Below are positions 43,746 through 52,913 of a stretch of DNA of 64,000 nt, piece by piece (within the stretch, counting starts at the first letter, position 1; each line of letters starts with the position of its first letter). Source of the stretch: Oceanirhabdus sp. W0125-5. Lineage in GTDB: Bacteria; Bacillota; Clostridia; Clostridiales; Clostridiaceae. Location: NCBI RefSeq assembly GCF_027938815.1, contig NZ_CP115913.1, positions 554,001 to 618,000 on the forward strand, given 5' to 3'. The notes under the pieces are model-generated. The model was not told the origin of the DNA, searched no databases, and saw only the letters and a program-made list of their open reading frames with translations. The position numbers and the translations under genes are program-made.

Positions 43746-45106
43746 TGAGACAATCATTAATGAAAAAGCTACTTTATATAAGTAATATGGAAGATTATTT
43801 TAATAGAAGATATATACTTGACATAGCAATAGTCTGCTTTGTGTTGATTCTGAGTTTTGGAGATACACAACAAAAGTTAATGGGACATTTATTTTTGCTC
43901 TTTTGGATATCGACTACCACATGCCAGTTGTATACTTTATTTTATCGAAAAAAATGCGATTTTTTGCTATTTACTTCTAATCTATCTAATAATAATCAAA
44001 TGTTTATTACGTTAAAATGTAGTCTCGTTCAAAATTTAATTCCATTTATATTTATGATTTTTTATTTAATATTTTTACTTAAATTTAATGTTTTTAATGG
44101 AGTAGTATTTTCAGTAATTTACTTTTTTTACGCTGTAGCCATAGGAGTATTTATGGGAAGGTTACTTAATAATTATCTTGGTATAATTTTAATTATTTTA
44201 TTCTATGGGAGATGTTTTTTAAATGGGTGGTTTACTAGTGATGAAGTTTTTCGTTATATATCACCCACATTACAATTATATAGTCCTGATATGCCTAATA
44301 TTCCTAATATTTATACTTTATGTGTCTTAACGGTGATTCTTCTGGTGCTTGGAATGATCTTTTCGAAATATTCAATAAATTCATTATCAATAAAAAACTT
44401 CAGTATAGTATGTATATGTTTAACTTTGATAATAGGTGTAATTCCGTATGAAATATGGCAGAATAAAATAATACAAAATGCTGCATTCAATAAAATTGAG
44501 GTTGAAGAAATACCTGTTAAGTTTAAAGGGATAGATGAAGAAACCGCACTAAAATTAGCTAGCATAATAAAAGATGTTGAAAATAGATTTATAGATTTTG
44601 GTATGGCCACAAAATCTGAAGAAATTCAAATTATAAGGGGATATATACCTTGTTTACGTTGGTTAGCTCCTATCTACGAAACTAGACCAATTCCAATTAT
44701 AAAGAAAGACGGCAAGGTATACATTACTGTATTTTCTAATGCAATGCTTAACCTAGAAAATGACGACATTATGATTGATTGGATTATGAGAATTTTTGGT
44801 ACAACTTTGGAAAAACCTAAATATCAAGATAATTATTATGCACATCAAATAGCTATTTATTGTAGAGTAATTGTAGAAAATGATATTATTAATAATGGTA
44901 ATGTTAAATATTCCTCAGAAGTAAGAGAATTTTATAGTAATAAAGAAGTAATTAAACGGCTTGAACAAACGGAAAATGTGATGTTAAAGAATATATATTA
45001 TCTGTTACAAAAATCACCTTCGGATATTTCAAAAATATATAAAAAAATAATAAATCAAGTACCTAAAAATGATGATGAGTTTATAATGATTTTAAATGAA
45101 TATTAA
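43745..45106 (+). CDS. ABC-2-like permease with large extra C-terminal domain
   Basis: A 453-residue protein. Residues 25-235 hold about six membrane helices of an ABC permease. The last 200 residues after a final helix (near 219-240) are hydrophilic, begin NKIEVEEIPVKFKGIDEE, and probably face outside. Such permeases sometimes carry an M1-type peptidase domain, but no HExxH zinc site is visible here, so any such domain is inactive or of another kind. It is translationally coupled to the ATPase. The extra domain could bind the peptide product. Confidence 0.7.
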   Translation: MRQSLMKKLLYISNMEDYFNRRYILDIAIVCFVLILSFGDTQQKLMGHLFLLFWISTTTCQLYTLFYRKKCDFLLFTSNLSNNNQMFITLKCSLVQNLIPFIFMIFYLIFLLKFNVFNGVVFSVIYFFYAVAIGVFMGRLLNNYLGIILIILFYGRCFLNGWFTSDEVFRYISPTLQLYSPDMPNIPNIYTLCVLTVILLVLGMIFSKYSINSLSIKNFSIVCICLTLIIGVIPYEIWQNKIIQNAAFNKIEVEEIPVKFKGIDEETALKLASIIKDVENRFIDFGMATKSEEIQIIRGYIPCLRWLAPIYETRPIPIIKKDGKVYITVFSNAMLNLENDDIMIDWIMRIFGTTLEKPKYQDNYYAHQIAIYCRVIVENDIINNGNVKYSSEVREFYSNKEVIKRLEQTENVMLKNIYYLLQKSPSDISKIYKKIINQVPKNDDEFIMILNEY

Positions 45107-45127
45107 ACAGATATAAGAGAGGTCAAA

Positions 45128-45838
45128 ATGGAAGAACTGATTAAGAATTTAAAATGCAACATTTATTGTTTGAAAAGGAATAAAATATATTATATTTATA
45201 TAATAATTGTATTTTTTTTACTTGCTTTTTTTGATCAAAAAAATAATATATTTTTAACGGATTTAAATGATTATTTTTTTAGATATATTGTTCAAGGATG
45301 CATAATTGTGTTTTCTTTAGTCTTTTTAGTTTCACTGATAATTAAAGAAAGTTTTTTTAGTTTCTTTGATAGTATAATTAGCATTAATTTGAAAAATTTT
45401 AAAAATTATTTTTTAAGTATATTCTTAATCCTTTTAATAAGTGCTATAATCCCATTTATACTTGGACAGGTTATTTTATACATTTCTAATTATATACACT
45501 CAGGAACAGTACCGACAAAGCATTTTATTGTTAATACAATAGTTGTTTCTATAGAAATAGCATCTTCTATACTTTTAATAATGGCTTTGCATTTAACTTT
45601 TAAAAAAGATATTTGGGTTTACATTATATATTTTATGATAGTATTTGTATTAATGATAAGCAATAACGTGTATATTTCTATGCCTTTAAGTATTAATTTA
45701 CTTGCAGCAGATGGACAAGGTTATTATGTTACCTTTGGTTTGCCTTTATGGATTGGAAGAATTTTTATAATATCTATATTTGCAATGTTTTTTAACTATT
45801 CAATTACAAGATTCATTAGGAAGTATGAAGAACAATAG
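45128..45838 (+). CDS. ABC-2-like permease, second subunit
   Basis: A 236-residue, six-helix membrane protein with the ABC-2 permease outline, 21 bases after the previous gene and with AGAGAGG before its ATG. It has no extra domain. It likely pairs with the preceding permease and the ATPase as a three-part transporter. Its sequence is too diverged to name. Confidence 0.75.
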   Translation: MEELIKNLKCNIYCLKRNKIYYIYIIIVFFLLAFFDQKNNIFLTDLNDYFFRYIVQGCIIVFSLVFLVSLIIKESFFSFFDSIISINLKNFKNYFLSIFLILLISAIIPFILGQVILYISNYIHSGTVPTKHFIVNTIVVSIEIASSILLIMALHLTFKKDIWVYIIYFMIVFVLMISNNVYISMPLSINLLAADGQGYYVTFGLPLWIGRIFIISIFAMFFNYSITRFIRKYEEQ

Positions 45839-46068
45839 AATTTAATTCTTAAGTATAAAATATTTAAGTTATGCCAGTATGGTAGCCTAGTGGCTATACC
45901 AACTCTTATTTCAGGGATTAGATATTTTGGAAGGAGACAGAGTGTATAAAGTAACTAGGTCTCAAGTTTGATTACTAATCATTTATGAGCATTGAACTCA
46001 GCTACACTATGATATAATTTTAATATAAGATAATAGATGTAGTTGGGTGAAGGGGAGCAAGTGTAAAA

Positions 46069-46319
46069 GATAATGGAGAATGGATAATGTATAATGGAAA
46101 ATGATTGAGATTTCTCTACGAGAAATATTAATCTTATTGTTTTTTAGATAAGAGGGGTTTACTCGTTTCATTTAGATGAAACATTGTATTTTAAATACAA
46201 TATTTTACCCTAAGATAAAATGAGTAAAAGCTTAGAGGTCTTCAGAACAATAAGATGTAGTTTCTGACTTCAGGCAGAAACATCCATCATTCTCAATTCT
46301 CCATTATCCATTCTCAATT
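46069..46319. repeat. Structured repeat element of about 250 bases with inverted ends
   Basis: The left end (46070-46113, TAATGGAGAATGGATAATG with a run of related words) is complementary to the right end (46286-46319, CTCAATTCTCCATTATCC and onward). Inside are further hairpins: GTTTCAT/ATGAAAC, TTGTATT/AATACAA and GTTTCTG/CAGAAAC. No reading frame is carried. It looks like a non-autonomous palindromic element or a multi-stem RNA. The remaining 45839-46068 holds no gene. Confidence 0.55.
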
Positions 46320-46328
46320 TGTTTTTAA

Positions 46329-46356
46329 GCGCACGCATAGCGTGCCTTTATTTAGT
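46329..46356 (+). promoter_or_regulatory. Hairpin in the ABC-F gene leader
   Basis: GCACGC and GCGTGC (46331-46345) form a tight GC-rich stem with a loop of three bases, then CTTTATTTA, 28 bases before the start codon. ABC-F resistance genes are often controlled by such attenuators. Confidence 0.45.
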
Positions 46357-46372
46357 TAGGGGGGATAAGAGT

Positions 46373-47968
46373 ATGATTGATATTTCAATAAAGGATATGG
46401 AGAAGTATTATGGTGCTACTAGAGTACTAGAGAATATTAGTTTTGATGTTAAAAGTGGAGAGAAGGTTGGGGTAGTAGGATTAAATGGCAGTGGAAAAAC
46501 CACTCTTTTAAAGGTTATTTGTGGTATTGAGGAGTATGAAAGTGGAATAATGGCTGTAAGAAAAGGAGCAACGATAGGATATCTTGATCAGTTGCCTGAA
46601 CATCTTGATAATTATAAGATTATTGATATTCTGTATTCTGCTTTTGATCATGTGTTAGATATAAAAAAGAAGATGGTATATGTAGAAAATCAAATGAAGA
46701 AGCTTAATGGGGAAGCACTTGAGATTATATTAAAAGAATATGGTGAGTTACAGGAATGCTTTGAACATATGGGTGGATATGATATTGAGAAAAATATAAA
46801 AAGAGTATGCATTGGATTGAAGATTAATAAAGAATTTCAAAATAGAAAGTTTAATACTCTTAGCGGAGGGGAAAAAACTACAGTTCTCCTTGCAAAAATA
46901 CTTCTACAGAGATCAGATATACTTCTTTTAGATGAACCAAGCAATCATCTTGATATGGAATCTATAGAATGGCTTGAGGGATTCTTAAAGGCTTATGAAG
47001 GCAGTGTTATTCTTATATCACATGATAGACATTTCATGGATAAGGTAATAGATAAGACTGTTGAGATTTATAAAGGAGTATCATCAATTTATAATGGAAA
47101 CTATTCTTATTATGCACGTGAGCGTAAGAATAGATATAGGCAGCAGCTTAAGCTTCATACTATACAGCAGAAGAAAATAAGGAAAATCAAAAATGATATT
47201 GTGAGATTGAGAGTTTGGGAAAGTAGAGGGGGAAGTGGTAAGTTTTATATTAAAGCTTTCAGTCTTCAAAAAAGATTAGATAAGATCAAGAGAATAGAGA
47301 AACCTGTAATAGACCACAGAAAGATTAAGCTTGGATTTTCTATAAATAATAGATCAGAAAAGGAAGTACTAGAAGTAAGGGGGCTTACTAAGTCATTTGA
47401 GAATAAAAGACTTTTCACAGATTTGAATTTAAAGGTAATGTATGGTGAAAAAGTAGCTATTGTAGGTAAAAATGGAATAGGAAAGAGTACCTTAGCTCAA
47501 ATAATAATGAATAAGTGCAAAGCAGATGAAGGTAATGTAAAAATAGGTGAAGAGGTTAAGATAGGATATTTGGCTCAAAATATTACTTTCAGTGATAAAG
47601 AACAAACGGTATTAGAAGCATTTAGAGAAGAACTTGATATAACATATCAGGAGGCACGAAGTGCATTAGCAAAATTTCTATTTACTAAAGATGATGTATT
47701 TAAGAAGGTTAGTACCTTGTCAGGTGGAGAAAGAAGCAGACTTAGGCTTTGTAAGTTCATGCAGCAGGATATCAACTTGCTGATTTTAGATGAGCCTACA
47801 AATCACTTTGATATAAATTCTAGAGAGATGCTGGAAAAATCACTTAAACATTTTGATGGTACAATGATATGTATTTCTCATGATAGATATTTTATTGATA
47901 AAGTTGCTGAAAGGGTTGTTGAATTAACAGACAATGGAATTATTGAACGTAAGATTCTAAACATATAA
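46373..47968 (+). CDS. ABC-F family ribosomal protein, possibly antibiotic resistance
   Basis: A 531-residue soluble protein with two ABC domains and no membrane part. Domain 1 has GLNGSGKTT and LSGGEKTT with LLDEPSNHLD; domain 2 has GKNGIGKST and LSGGERSR with ILDEPTNHFD. The charged linker between them (about residues 235-320) is the P-site interaction motif that reaches the ribosomal exit site, and its length decides drug spectrum. I start at ATG 46373 with GGGGGG upstream; the frame stays open farther 5' into the repeat. It resembles the resistance-type (Lsa/Msr/Vga) members by size, but the drug cannot be told. Confidence 0.9.
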   Translation: MIDISIKDMEKYYGATRVLENISFDVKSGEKVGVVGLNGSGKTTLLKVICGIEEYESGIMAVRKGATIGYLDQLPEHLDNYKIIDILYSAFDHVLDIKKKMVYVENQMKKLNGEALEIILKEYGELQECFEHMGGYDIEKNIKRVCIGLKINKEFQNRKFNTLSGGEKTTVLLAKILLQRSDILLLDEPSNHLDMESIEWLEGFLKAYEGSVILISHDRHFMDKVIDKTVEIYKGVSSIYNGNYSYYARERKNRYRQQLKLHTIQQKKIRKIKNDIVRLRVWESRGGSGKFYIKAFSLQKRLDKIKRIEKPVIDHRKIKLGFSINNRSEKEVLEVRGLTKSFENKRLFTDLNLKVMYGEKVAIVGKNGIGKSTLAQIIMNKCKADEGNVKIGEEVKIGYLAQNITFSDKEQTVLEAFREELDITYQEARSALAKFLFTKDDVFKKVSTLSGGERSRLRLCKFMQQDINLLILDEPTNHFDINSREMLEKSLKHFDGTMICISHDRYFIDKVAERVVELTDNGIIERKILNI

Positions 47969-48030
47969 AAATCCTATAATACACTTTACTCGCATAAACT
48001 ATAATAAATACAGTTTTAGGGGGGAGTGTT

Positions 48031-48447
48031 ATGGAAGTTAGGAAAAAGTTTTATAATAAATGGTGGTTCTATGTGGGAGTAATCATTATAATTCTAAGTT
48101 CCATGGTTACAGTAGGCTTTTCTAATAGGAGAAGTGAACCTAGGTATATTCATAATGATAGCTTTATGAAGGATAGTAAATTTGAGATTATAGGAGAGTT
48201 AACAGCAGAAAAAGATGCATTTGGAGCTGTATATATTGAAGGTGTAATTAAAAATAACTCTGGAAAAAAATATGTTAATGTTGAAATTATATTTAATCTC
48301 TATGATTTAGATGGAAATCAGATTGGGACAGCTATTGCTAAGAGTAATACTTTTGATAAACATGGACAATGGAAGTTCAGAGCTGTTGGAATTGGAGCGA
48401 ATGGTGATGTGGCCTCTTATAAATTAATAGAGGTAAGAGGTTTATAA
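48031..48447 (+). CDS. Membrane-anchored FxLYD-domain protein
   Basis: A 138-residue protein. It has one N-terminal membrane helix (about 11-31) and an outer beta-sandwich with the FxLYD signature: GVIKNNSGKKYVNVEIIFNL followed by YDLDGNQIGT. Such domains occur on surface proteins of low-GC Gram-positives; function unknown. The 3' end of the gene is repeated as a relic at 50328-50386. Confidence 0.85.
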   Translation: MEVRKKFYNKWWFYVGVIIIILSSMVTVGFSNRRSEPRYIHNDSFMKDSKFEIIGELTAEKDAFGAVYIEGVIKNNSGKKYVNVEIIFNLYDLDGNQIGTAIAKSNTFDKHGQWKFRAVGIGANGDVASYKLIEVRGL

Positions 48448-48524
48448 AGAGTTAATAGAGTTGAGGTTATTATTAGTACATTTTTAATTAGAATAAATAA
48501 ATAAATAAATAAAAAGATAAAGAA

Positions 48525-48569
48525 GAGGCTGTCTCAAAATCATTAAGGATTTTAATACAGCCTTTTTTT
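48525..48569 (+). terminator. Terminator, with transposon-end-like sequence
   Basis: AGGCTGT pairs with ACAGCCT around an AT loop that also pairs in part (AAAATC/GATTTT), then TTTTTT. AGGCTGTCTCAAAA resembles the terminal repeats of some IS1182-type elements, but no transposase is near. The 450 bases after it hold no gene. Confidence 0.7.
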
Positions 48570-48933
48570 ATTCATATAAAGATTTACAATCGGTTGTCTG
48601 AGAAGAAATTCAGTATAAATTTAAATTATGTATTTAGTAGTAATAATATTAAAAATAATTGTAATGGTATGTAGGGAATAGATGTGTTATTGATGAAAAT
48701 TTAAAAAAATTTTTTATTTATGTATATAAAAGTTATTTCTAATTTAAAAAGATAAAAAATATTATTGATATTTAAATAATATAAACAAAACAATGTACTT
48801 TATAGAAAAAATAGATAATAGTAACTGTATTTAATATAAGCCAATTATTTTAAATGATAAATCAAATAAAACCTAAATAAAATGTAATATATGGTCTTGT
48901 TTATAAAATTTTTATATATTTGTTTAAAAATGG

Positions 48934-48962
48934 TTGAAAAAAATAATATTAGTGTATACTAT
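48934..48962 (+). promoter_or_regulatory. Promoter of the secreted-protein gene
   Basis: TTGAAA (48934-48939) and TACTAT (48957-48962) with a 17-base spacer lie 75 bases upstream of the start codon. Confidence 0.55.
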
Positions 48963-49035
48963 TAATTGTTGAAAGTTATAATATGTAATTCTGATTTTTG
49001 ACAATTTATATTCAATAACAATAAGGGGGAACAGT

Positions 49036-49953
49036 ATGAAAAAAATATTAACGTTAGGCTTATGTTTGGTTTTGTTTTTTACTTGCGGTATAAGTGTACA
49101 AGCGGCCAATATAAGTGAGAAAGATGATTTATTGGAAATTATGTCCTTAACTAAGGATAAGAAGGTTCGAGAAAAATATCTAGAAATTAAAAAATATGGT
49201 AAATTAATTCAAAGTAAAGAAGCATATATTGAAATAATTGAAGACATTACTCAGCCAAATTCAGTTGAATTAAAGAATTATTCACCTTCCGAGTACTTTA
49301 ACATGAGAAGTCTAGATTTACTAACAAGTTCAGTTCAAGTAGAGCAAGAAGTGAGTAGTTGGATGAAATTAAGAATCAATATATATGATATGAGTTTCCG
49401 AAATGAAGATGAGATATCTGTTACTTGTAGCTTTGAATGGCTTGAAACACCATATATCCAAATTCCAGATTATTTTGGAGTAGGTGTATCGTCTACTCTT
49501 ACTTTACCAGGAGAACGAGATTTAGATGAAGTTATGTTTACATATTTTCCTGATAAAAACAATTACAATATATCCAAAACTTATCATGGAGATACTGAAC
49601 GTGACACTTTTATACTCCAGGAAATAAATGGGATCGGAGTTAATTTTCCATTCGCTCCATCTAGCATACAACCAGAGATGTATAGTGCAGGCATTTATAC
49701 TATTGGTTCTCAATATTATCCATCAAAATTACTTACTGCTCCAAAGGGAATACTTACATTTGGTGGTTGGCGAACTAATACAATTGATAATTATGCAACT
49801 CTTCTAGTATCATACGGACATAATAGTGTAGGACTTGCTATTAATCCTACAATGTCTGTAGATTCAAATGGTAATATATCATATCCTTCTTTTGGAATTG
49901 GATCAAAAATTGATGATAAATTTATCAGGATAAGGTACGAATTTGAGAAATGA
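49036..49953 (+). CDS. Secreted protein, unknown function
   Basis: A 305-residue protein with a clear signal peptide (KKILTLGLCLVLFFTCGIS, cleavage probably after VQA near residue 23). The mature part begins with a helical segment of about 70 residues. It then becomes beta-rich with many aromatic and Gly residues, for example FGVGVSSTLTLPGERD and LTFGGWRTNTID. I recognise no family. A GGGGGAAC site precedes the ATG, and it has its own promoter and terminator. A role at the cell surface is likely. Confidence 0.8.
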   Translation: MKKILTLGLCLVLFFTCGISVQAANISEKDDLLEIMSLTKDKKVREKYLEIKKYGKLIQSKEAYIEIIEDITQPNSVELKNYSPSEYFNMRSLDLLTSSVQVEQEVSSWMKLRINIYDMSFRNEDEISVTCSFEWLETPYIQIPDYFGVGVSSTLTLPGERDLDEVMFTYFPDKNNYNISKTYHGDTERDTFILQEINGIGVNFPFAPSSIQPEMYSAGIYTIGSQYYPSKLLTAPKGILTFGGWRTNTIDNYATLLVSYGHNSVGLAINPTMSVDSNGNISYPSFGIGSKIDDKFIRIRYEFEK

Positions 49954-49990
49954 TAAATTTGTAAGTTATTGCCAAATACATTTATTATAT

Positions 49991-50022
49991 AAAAAGAGTA
50001 AGAGTTTCTTACTCTTTTTATA
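49991..50022. terminator. Terminator of the secreted-protein gene
   Basis: AAAAAGAGTAAGA pairs with TCTTACTCTTTTT around GTT. Confidence 0.85.
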
Positions 50023-50099
50023 TATAAACATATATTTAATACGTTCGAATAAAATTCTATGATATTATAAAGATAATATTTTTATAGAAAGGAGTTTTT

Positions 50100-50294
50100 A
50101 TGGGAATCTCAATACTAATAGGAATAGGGGTATTTATTTTAGGGTTTGTTATTAGTGCATTAAGCGTAGGTGATGCGTCTCAGGATTATTCTTTTTATAA
50201 TGGAATTATTATGTCCATATTATATCTTGCATCAGTAGTTGCAATTTCTACTTCTTTAATATTAAAAGAGATGAAAACAAAGAATAAAAAGTAA
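50100..50294 (+). CDS. Small two-helix membrane protein
   Basis: A 64-residue protein of two membrane helices (about 3-24 and 34-56) with a basic tail KEMKTKNKK. GAAAGGAG is placed 7 bases before the ATG. Unknown function; the layout is common among small clostridial membrane proteins. Confidence 0.65.
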   Translation: MGISILIGIGVFILGFVISALSVGDASQDYSFYNGIIMSILYLASVVAISTSLILKEMKTKNKK

Positions 50295-50327
50295 TGATAT
50301 TTGCTTTAAAAAAATAATAAGAACTAG

Positions 50328-50386
50328 CAGAGCTGTTGGAATTGGAGCGAATGGTGATGTGGCTTCTTATAAATTAATAGAGGTAA
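50328..50386 (+). pseudogene. Relic of the FxLYD gene 3' end
   Basis: About 58 bases from CAGAGCTGTTGGAATTGG onward repeat the last 20 codons of the gene at 48031-48447 with only one or two changes. No start or upstream part is present. It shows a recent duplication or recombination event around the two genes between them. Confidence 0.8.
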
Positions 50387-50395
50387 CATGTATAT

Positions 50396-50428
50396 AAAAG
50401 GACGTGAAATCATTCACGTCCTTTTATA
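50396..50428. terminator. Perfect terminator stem
   Basis: AAAAGGACGTGAA pairs exactly with TTCACGTCCTTTT (50413-50425). Confidence 0.85.
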
Positions 50429-50500
50429 TACTCTTACTCAGGGTATTTATGGTAAAATAGGATAAGTGATTGAGATAAGTATAATTTTGGAGGGATAAAA

Positions 50501-50734
50501 ATGAAAAAATGGGAAACTTATTATTCCGGATATACCATTGTAGTTGAAAATAGAGTAGCTAGCGAACGATTATATGTTAACGGAGAATTGCAAGATGAAC
50601 AATTGGGAATTGCTAGTAGGTCAAGACTGTGGGGAGCGTTAGAAACTGGTGAAATAATAAAAGTTTCATTGGGAGGAGTTTTTAAAGTACATTGTAGAGT
50701 TTTTGTAAATAACAAATTAGTATTATCTGAGTAA
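50501..50734 (+). CDS. Small cytoplasmic protein, unknown function
   Basis: A 77-residue protein, mostly short beta strands (WETYYSGYTIVVENR, RLYVNGELQDEQLG, GVFKVHCRVFVNNKLV). It matches a conserved but uncharacterised family that I recall only by sequence style, with no name. GGAGG precedes the ATG. A 9-bp inverted repeat (50736-50744 with 50762-50770) between it and the next gene could be a weak terminator. Confidence 0.65.
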   Translation: MKKWETYYSGYTIVVENRVASERLYVNGELQDEQLGIASRSRLWGALETGEIIKVSLGGVFKVHCRVFVNNKLVLSE

Positions 50735-50785
50735 TTTATTGTTCGAGTTATAATGTTACTTGAACAATAAAGTAGGAGACATAGT

Positions 50786-51238
50786 ATGAATAAAAATAGA
50801 ATAATAGCATTTTTTTTAAGTGTATTAATTTTAGGAAAAGGATTTATGATAAGTGTACAGGCAGATGAGAGAGCGTTAATAAATGGTACTAAAGCCGTAT
50901 TTAATGAACTACATGTCGTAGAAAAAGAATTGTTACATGCTACAAAATCAGCAATTATTGGGTTATTACCCAAAGAGGAAGTAGAAATAAGAACAGATAT
51001 AGAGAAAAAATTTTCTAGAAATAATAGTTGTAATTATTCAATTAACTGGGGAAATCATGGTGAATCGGGAGTAAAATACTTTGATTTATATGTTACAGCA
51101 ACAATGCGTAAAACAACAAGAATAGTATCATTACTTAATGGAGAAATAGTGTTAAATAAGCAAAAATACATTCACGTTGTAGGAAAGCCTATAGAGGAAA
51201 GAGTAAATATTAGGAAAGTTGTTAATAGTACTTTTTGA
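50786..51238 (+). CDS. Small secreted protein, unknown function
   Basis: A 150-residue protein with a signal peptide (NKNRIIAFFLSVLILGKGFM, cleavage probably after VQA near residue 26). The mature part starts with a helical segment and ends in a beta-rich part, YFDLYVTATMRKTTRIV. I recognise no family. AGTAGGAG lies before the ATG. Confidence 0.7.
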   Translation: MNKNRIIAFFLSVLILGKGFMISVQADERALINGTKAVFNELHVVEKELLHATKSAIIGLLPKEEVEIRTDIEKKFSRNNSCNYSINWGNHGESGVKYFDLYVTATMRKTTRIVSLLNGEIVLNKQKYIHVVGKPIEERVNIRKVVNSTF

Positions 51239-51413
51239 TATTTTCACTTTATTTTCTAGTAATATTTACCTAATAAACATATAGTGTTTAACAGAATAAA
51301 GGCAATTAATAAGACTAAACATCTGTAAAAATAATATTAATTTACATGAACTCTCTACTGAAAGTATTATTAATCATGGTATACTGTAGTAAAAGGTAGA
51401 AGGAGGGAATAAG

Positions 51414-52694
51414 TTGTCAAAAAATACGATAGCAAAAGTTTTGGTATTCATCTTAACTTTATCTATATTTTCATGTTCAGTGTATGCTGTTAATGGAGAG
51501 AATAGTGAAACTGAAAATGACTTTGAAATTGAAGAGATTTTCGAAAGTGAACCAGAAGAAAACAATGAAAAAGGTGAAGTTAGAGCTATTTGGGTGGCTA
51601 CAGTATATGGATTAGATTTTCTTTCAAGTGGAGGAACTACAGACAGCAAGATTATTAAAGAAGAAATAATTAAGATGATTGAAAACATTGATGAGATGGG
51701 TTTTAATACTATTTATTTTCAGGTTAGACCGTCAGCAGATGCTTTTTATCCCTCAAAGATTTTTCCTTGGTCAAAGTATTTAACTGGAGATATGACCACT
51801 GGACCGGATCATGGGTTTGATCCCTTGGAGTTTATTATAACAGAAGCTCATAAAAGGAATATTGAACTTCATCCATGGATAAATCCATATAGAGTTACGG
51901 TTAAATACAGTGATTATGATAAATTACCAGATAATCATCCGGCACGTTTACATCCTGAATGGGTAGTGAAGTACGGAAGTGGAAATAGCAAGAAACATTA
52001 TTTTGATCCTGGTATTCCAGAAGTTGAAAAATTGATTTTAGATGGGGTTTCAGAGATTCTTGAGAATTATGATGTAGATGGAATTCATTTAGATGATTAT
52101 TTTTATCCAGGTAAATCATTTAATGATTATTATACATATAAGAAATATAGAGGTGAAGTTTGGGATATATACGAATGGAGACGTAACAATATAACTAATC
52201 TTATTAAAAAAATGTACAAGCTAGTAAAAGATAAAGATGAAAACCTAAAATTTGGGGTGAGTCCTTTCGGTATTTGGGCAAATAATACTTCTAAAGCTGA
52301 AGGATCAGATACAAAAGGTTCAGAGTCTTATTACAAGATGTATGCAGACACAAGAAAATGGGTTAAAGAAGGATATTTGGATTATATCATTCCTCAAATT
52401 TACTGGAACATCGGTTTTGAAATAGCGGACTATGAAAAATTATTAAATTGGTGGTCAGATGTTGTTGCTGATACAGAAGTAGATTTATATGTTGGACAAG
52501 CTGCGTATCGCACAGGGAATTCTGATAAGAGTAGTCCTTGGTATGGTGTTGAGCAGATAGGTAAGCAAGTAGAGCTTAATCGTATAACAAATAATGTACA
52601 AGGGTATTCCATGTTCAGCTATGGATCTTTCTTAAAAAATCCTGAATTGGTTGAACTAATAAAAGAGTTAAATAAAAAGAGTGATAATGAATAA
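51414..52694 (+). CDS. Secreted GHL10/DUF187-type glycoside hydrolase
   Basis: A 426-residue protein with a signal peptide (about 27 residues) and an acidic linker before a TIM-barrel domain of the GHL10 (YngK-like) family. Family features include EVRAIWVATVYGLDF, GFNTIYFQVRPSADAFY, WINPYRV, DGIHLDDYFYPG (catalytic Asp pair) and IIPQIYWN. These enzymes are thought to cut cell-wall or exopolysaccharide. TTG is the start, with GGAGGG upstream. It is transcribed alone and ends in a strong terminator. Confidence 0.9.
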   Translation: MSKNTIAKVLVFILTLSIFSCSVYAVNGENSETENDFEIEEIFESEPEENNEKGEVRAIWVATVYGLDFLSSGGTTDSKIIKEEIIKMIENIDEMGFNTIYFQVRPSADAFYPSKIFPWSKYLTGDMTTGPDHGFDPLEFIITEAHKRNIELHPWINPYRVTVKYSDYDKLPDNHPARLHPEWVVKYGSGNSKKHYFDPGIPEVEKLILDGVSEILENYDVDGIHLDDYFYPGKSFNDYYTYKKYRGEVWDIYEWRRNNITNLIKKMYKLVKDKDENLKFGVSPFGIWANNTSKAEGSDTKGSESYYKMYADTRKWVKEGYLDYIIPQIYWNIGFEIADYEKLLNWWSDVVADTEVDLYVGQAAYRTGNSDKSSPWYGVEQIGKQVELNRITNNVQGYSMFSYGSFLKNPELVELIKELNKKSDNE

Positions 52695-52704
52695 GTATAA
52701 ATAT

Positions 52705-52738
52705 AAAACTCAGCTGCTTTATGGCAGCTGAGTTTTTG
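52705..52738 (+). terminator. Glycosidase gene terminator
   Basis: AAACTCAGCTGC pairs with GCAGCTGAGTTTTT. Confidence 0.9.
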
Positions 52739-52812
52739 TTTTTTAATTTATGTTATAATTAAAGGTAAAGTGAAATTAAAAGGATAAGTTAATCAAAAAT
52801 TAAGCCAAACTA

Positions 52813-52875
52813 AGACATATAGAAAATATAATGCAGATTGATACGTTCTGACATTATATTTTCTATATAAAGTCT
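52813..52875 (+). repeat. Inverted repeat before the helicase gene
   Basis: A perfect 16-bp stem (52818-52833 with 52852-52867) plus outer AGAC/GTCT-type pairs forms a hairpin in the expected 5' UTR of the SNF2 gene, 40 bases before the start. It has no T-tract. Confidence 0.6.
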
Positions 52876-52913
52876 GACTAAATTAATTTTGTGATTAACT
52901 CATGGGTGAGATT

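Noticed and set aside
48525..48569. An insertion-sequence end
   Set aside because: The AGGCTGTCTCAAAA word is like IS ends, but no transposase or matching second end was found. The stem with T-tract is enough to call it a terminator.
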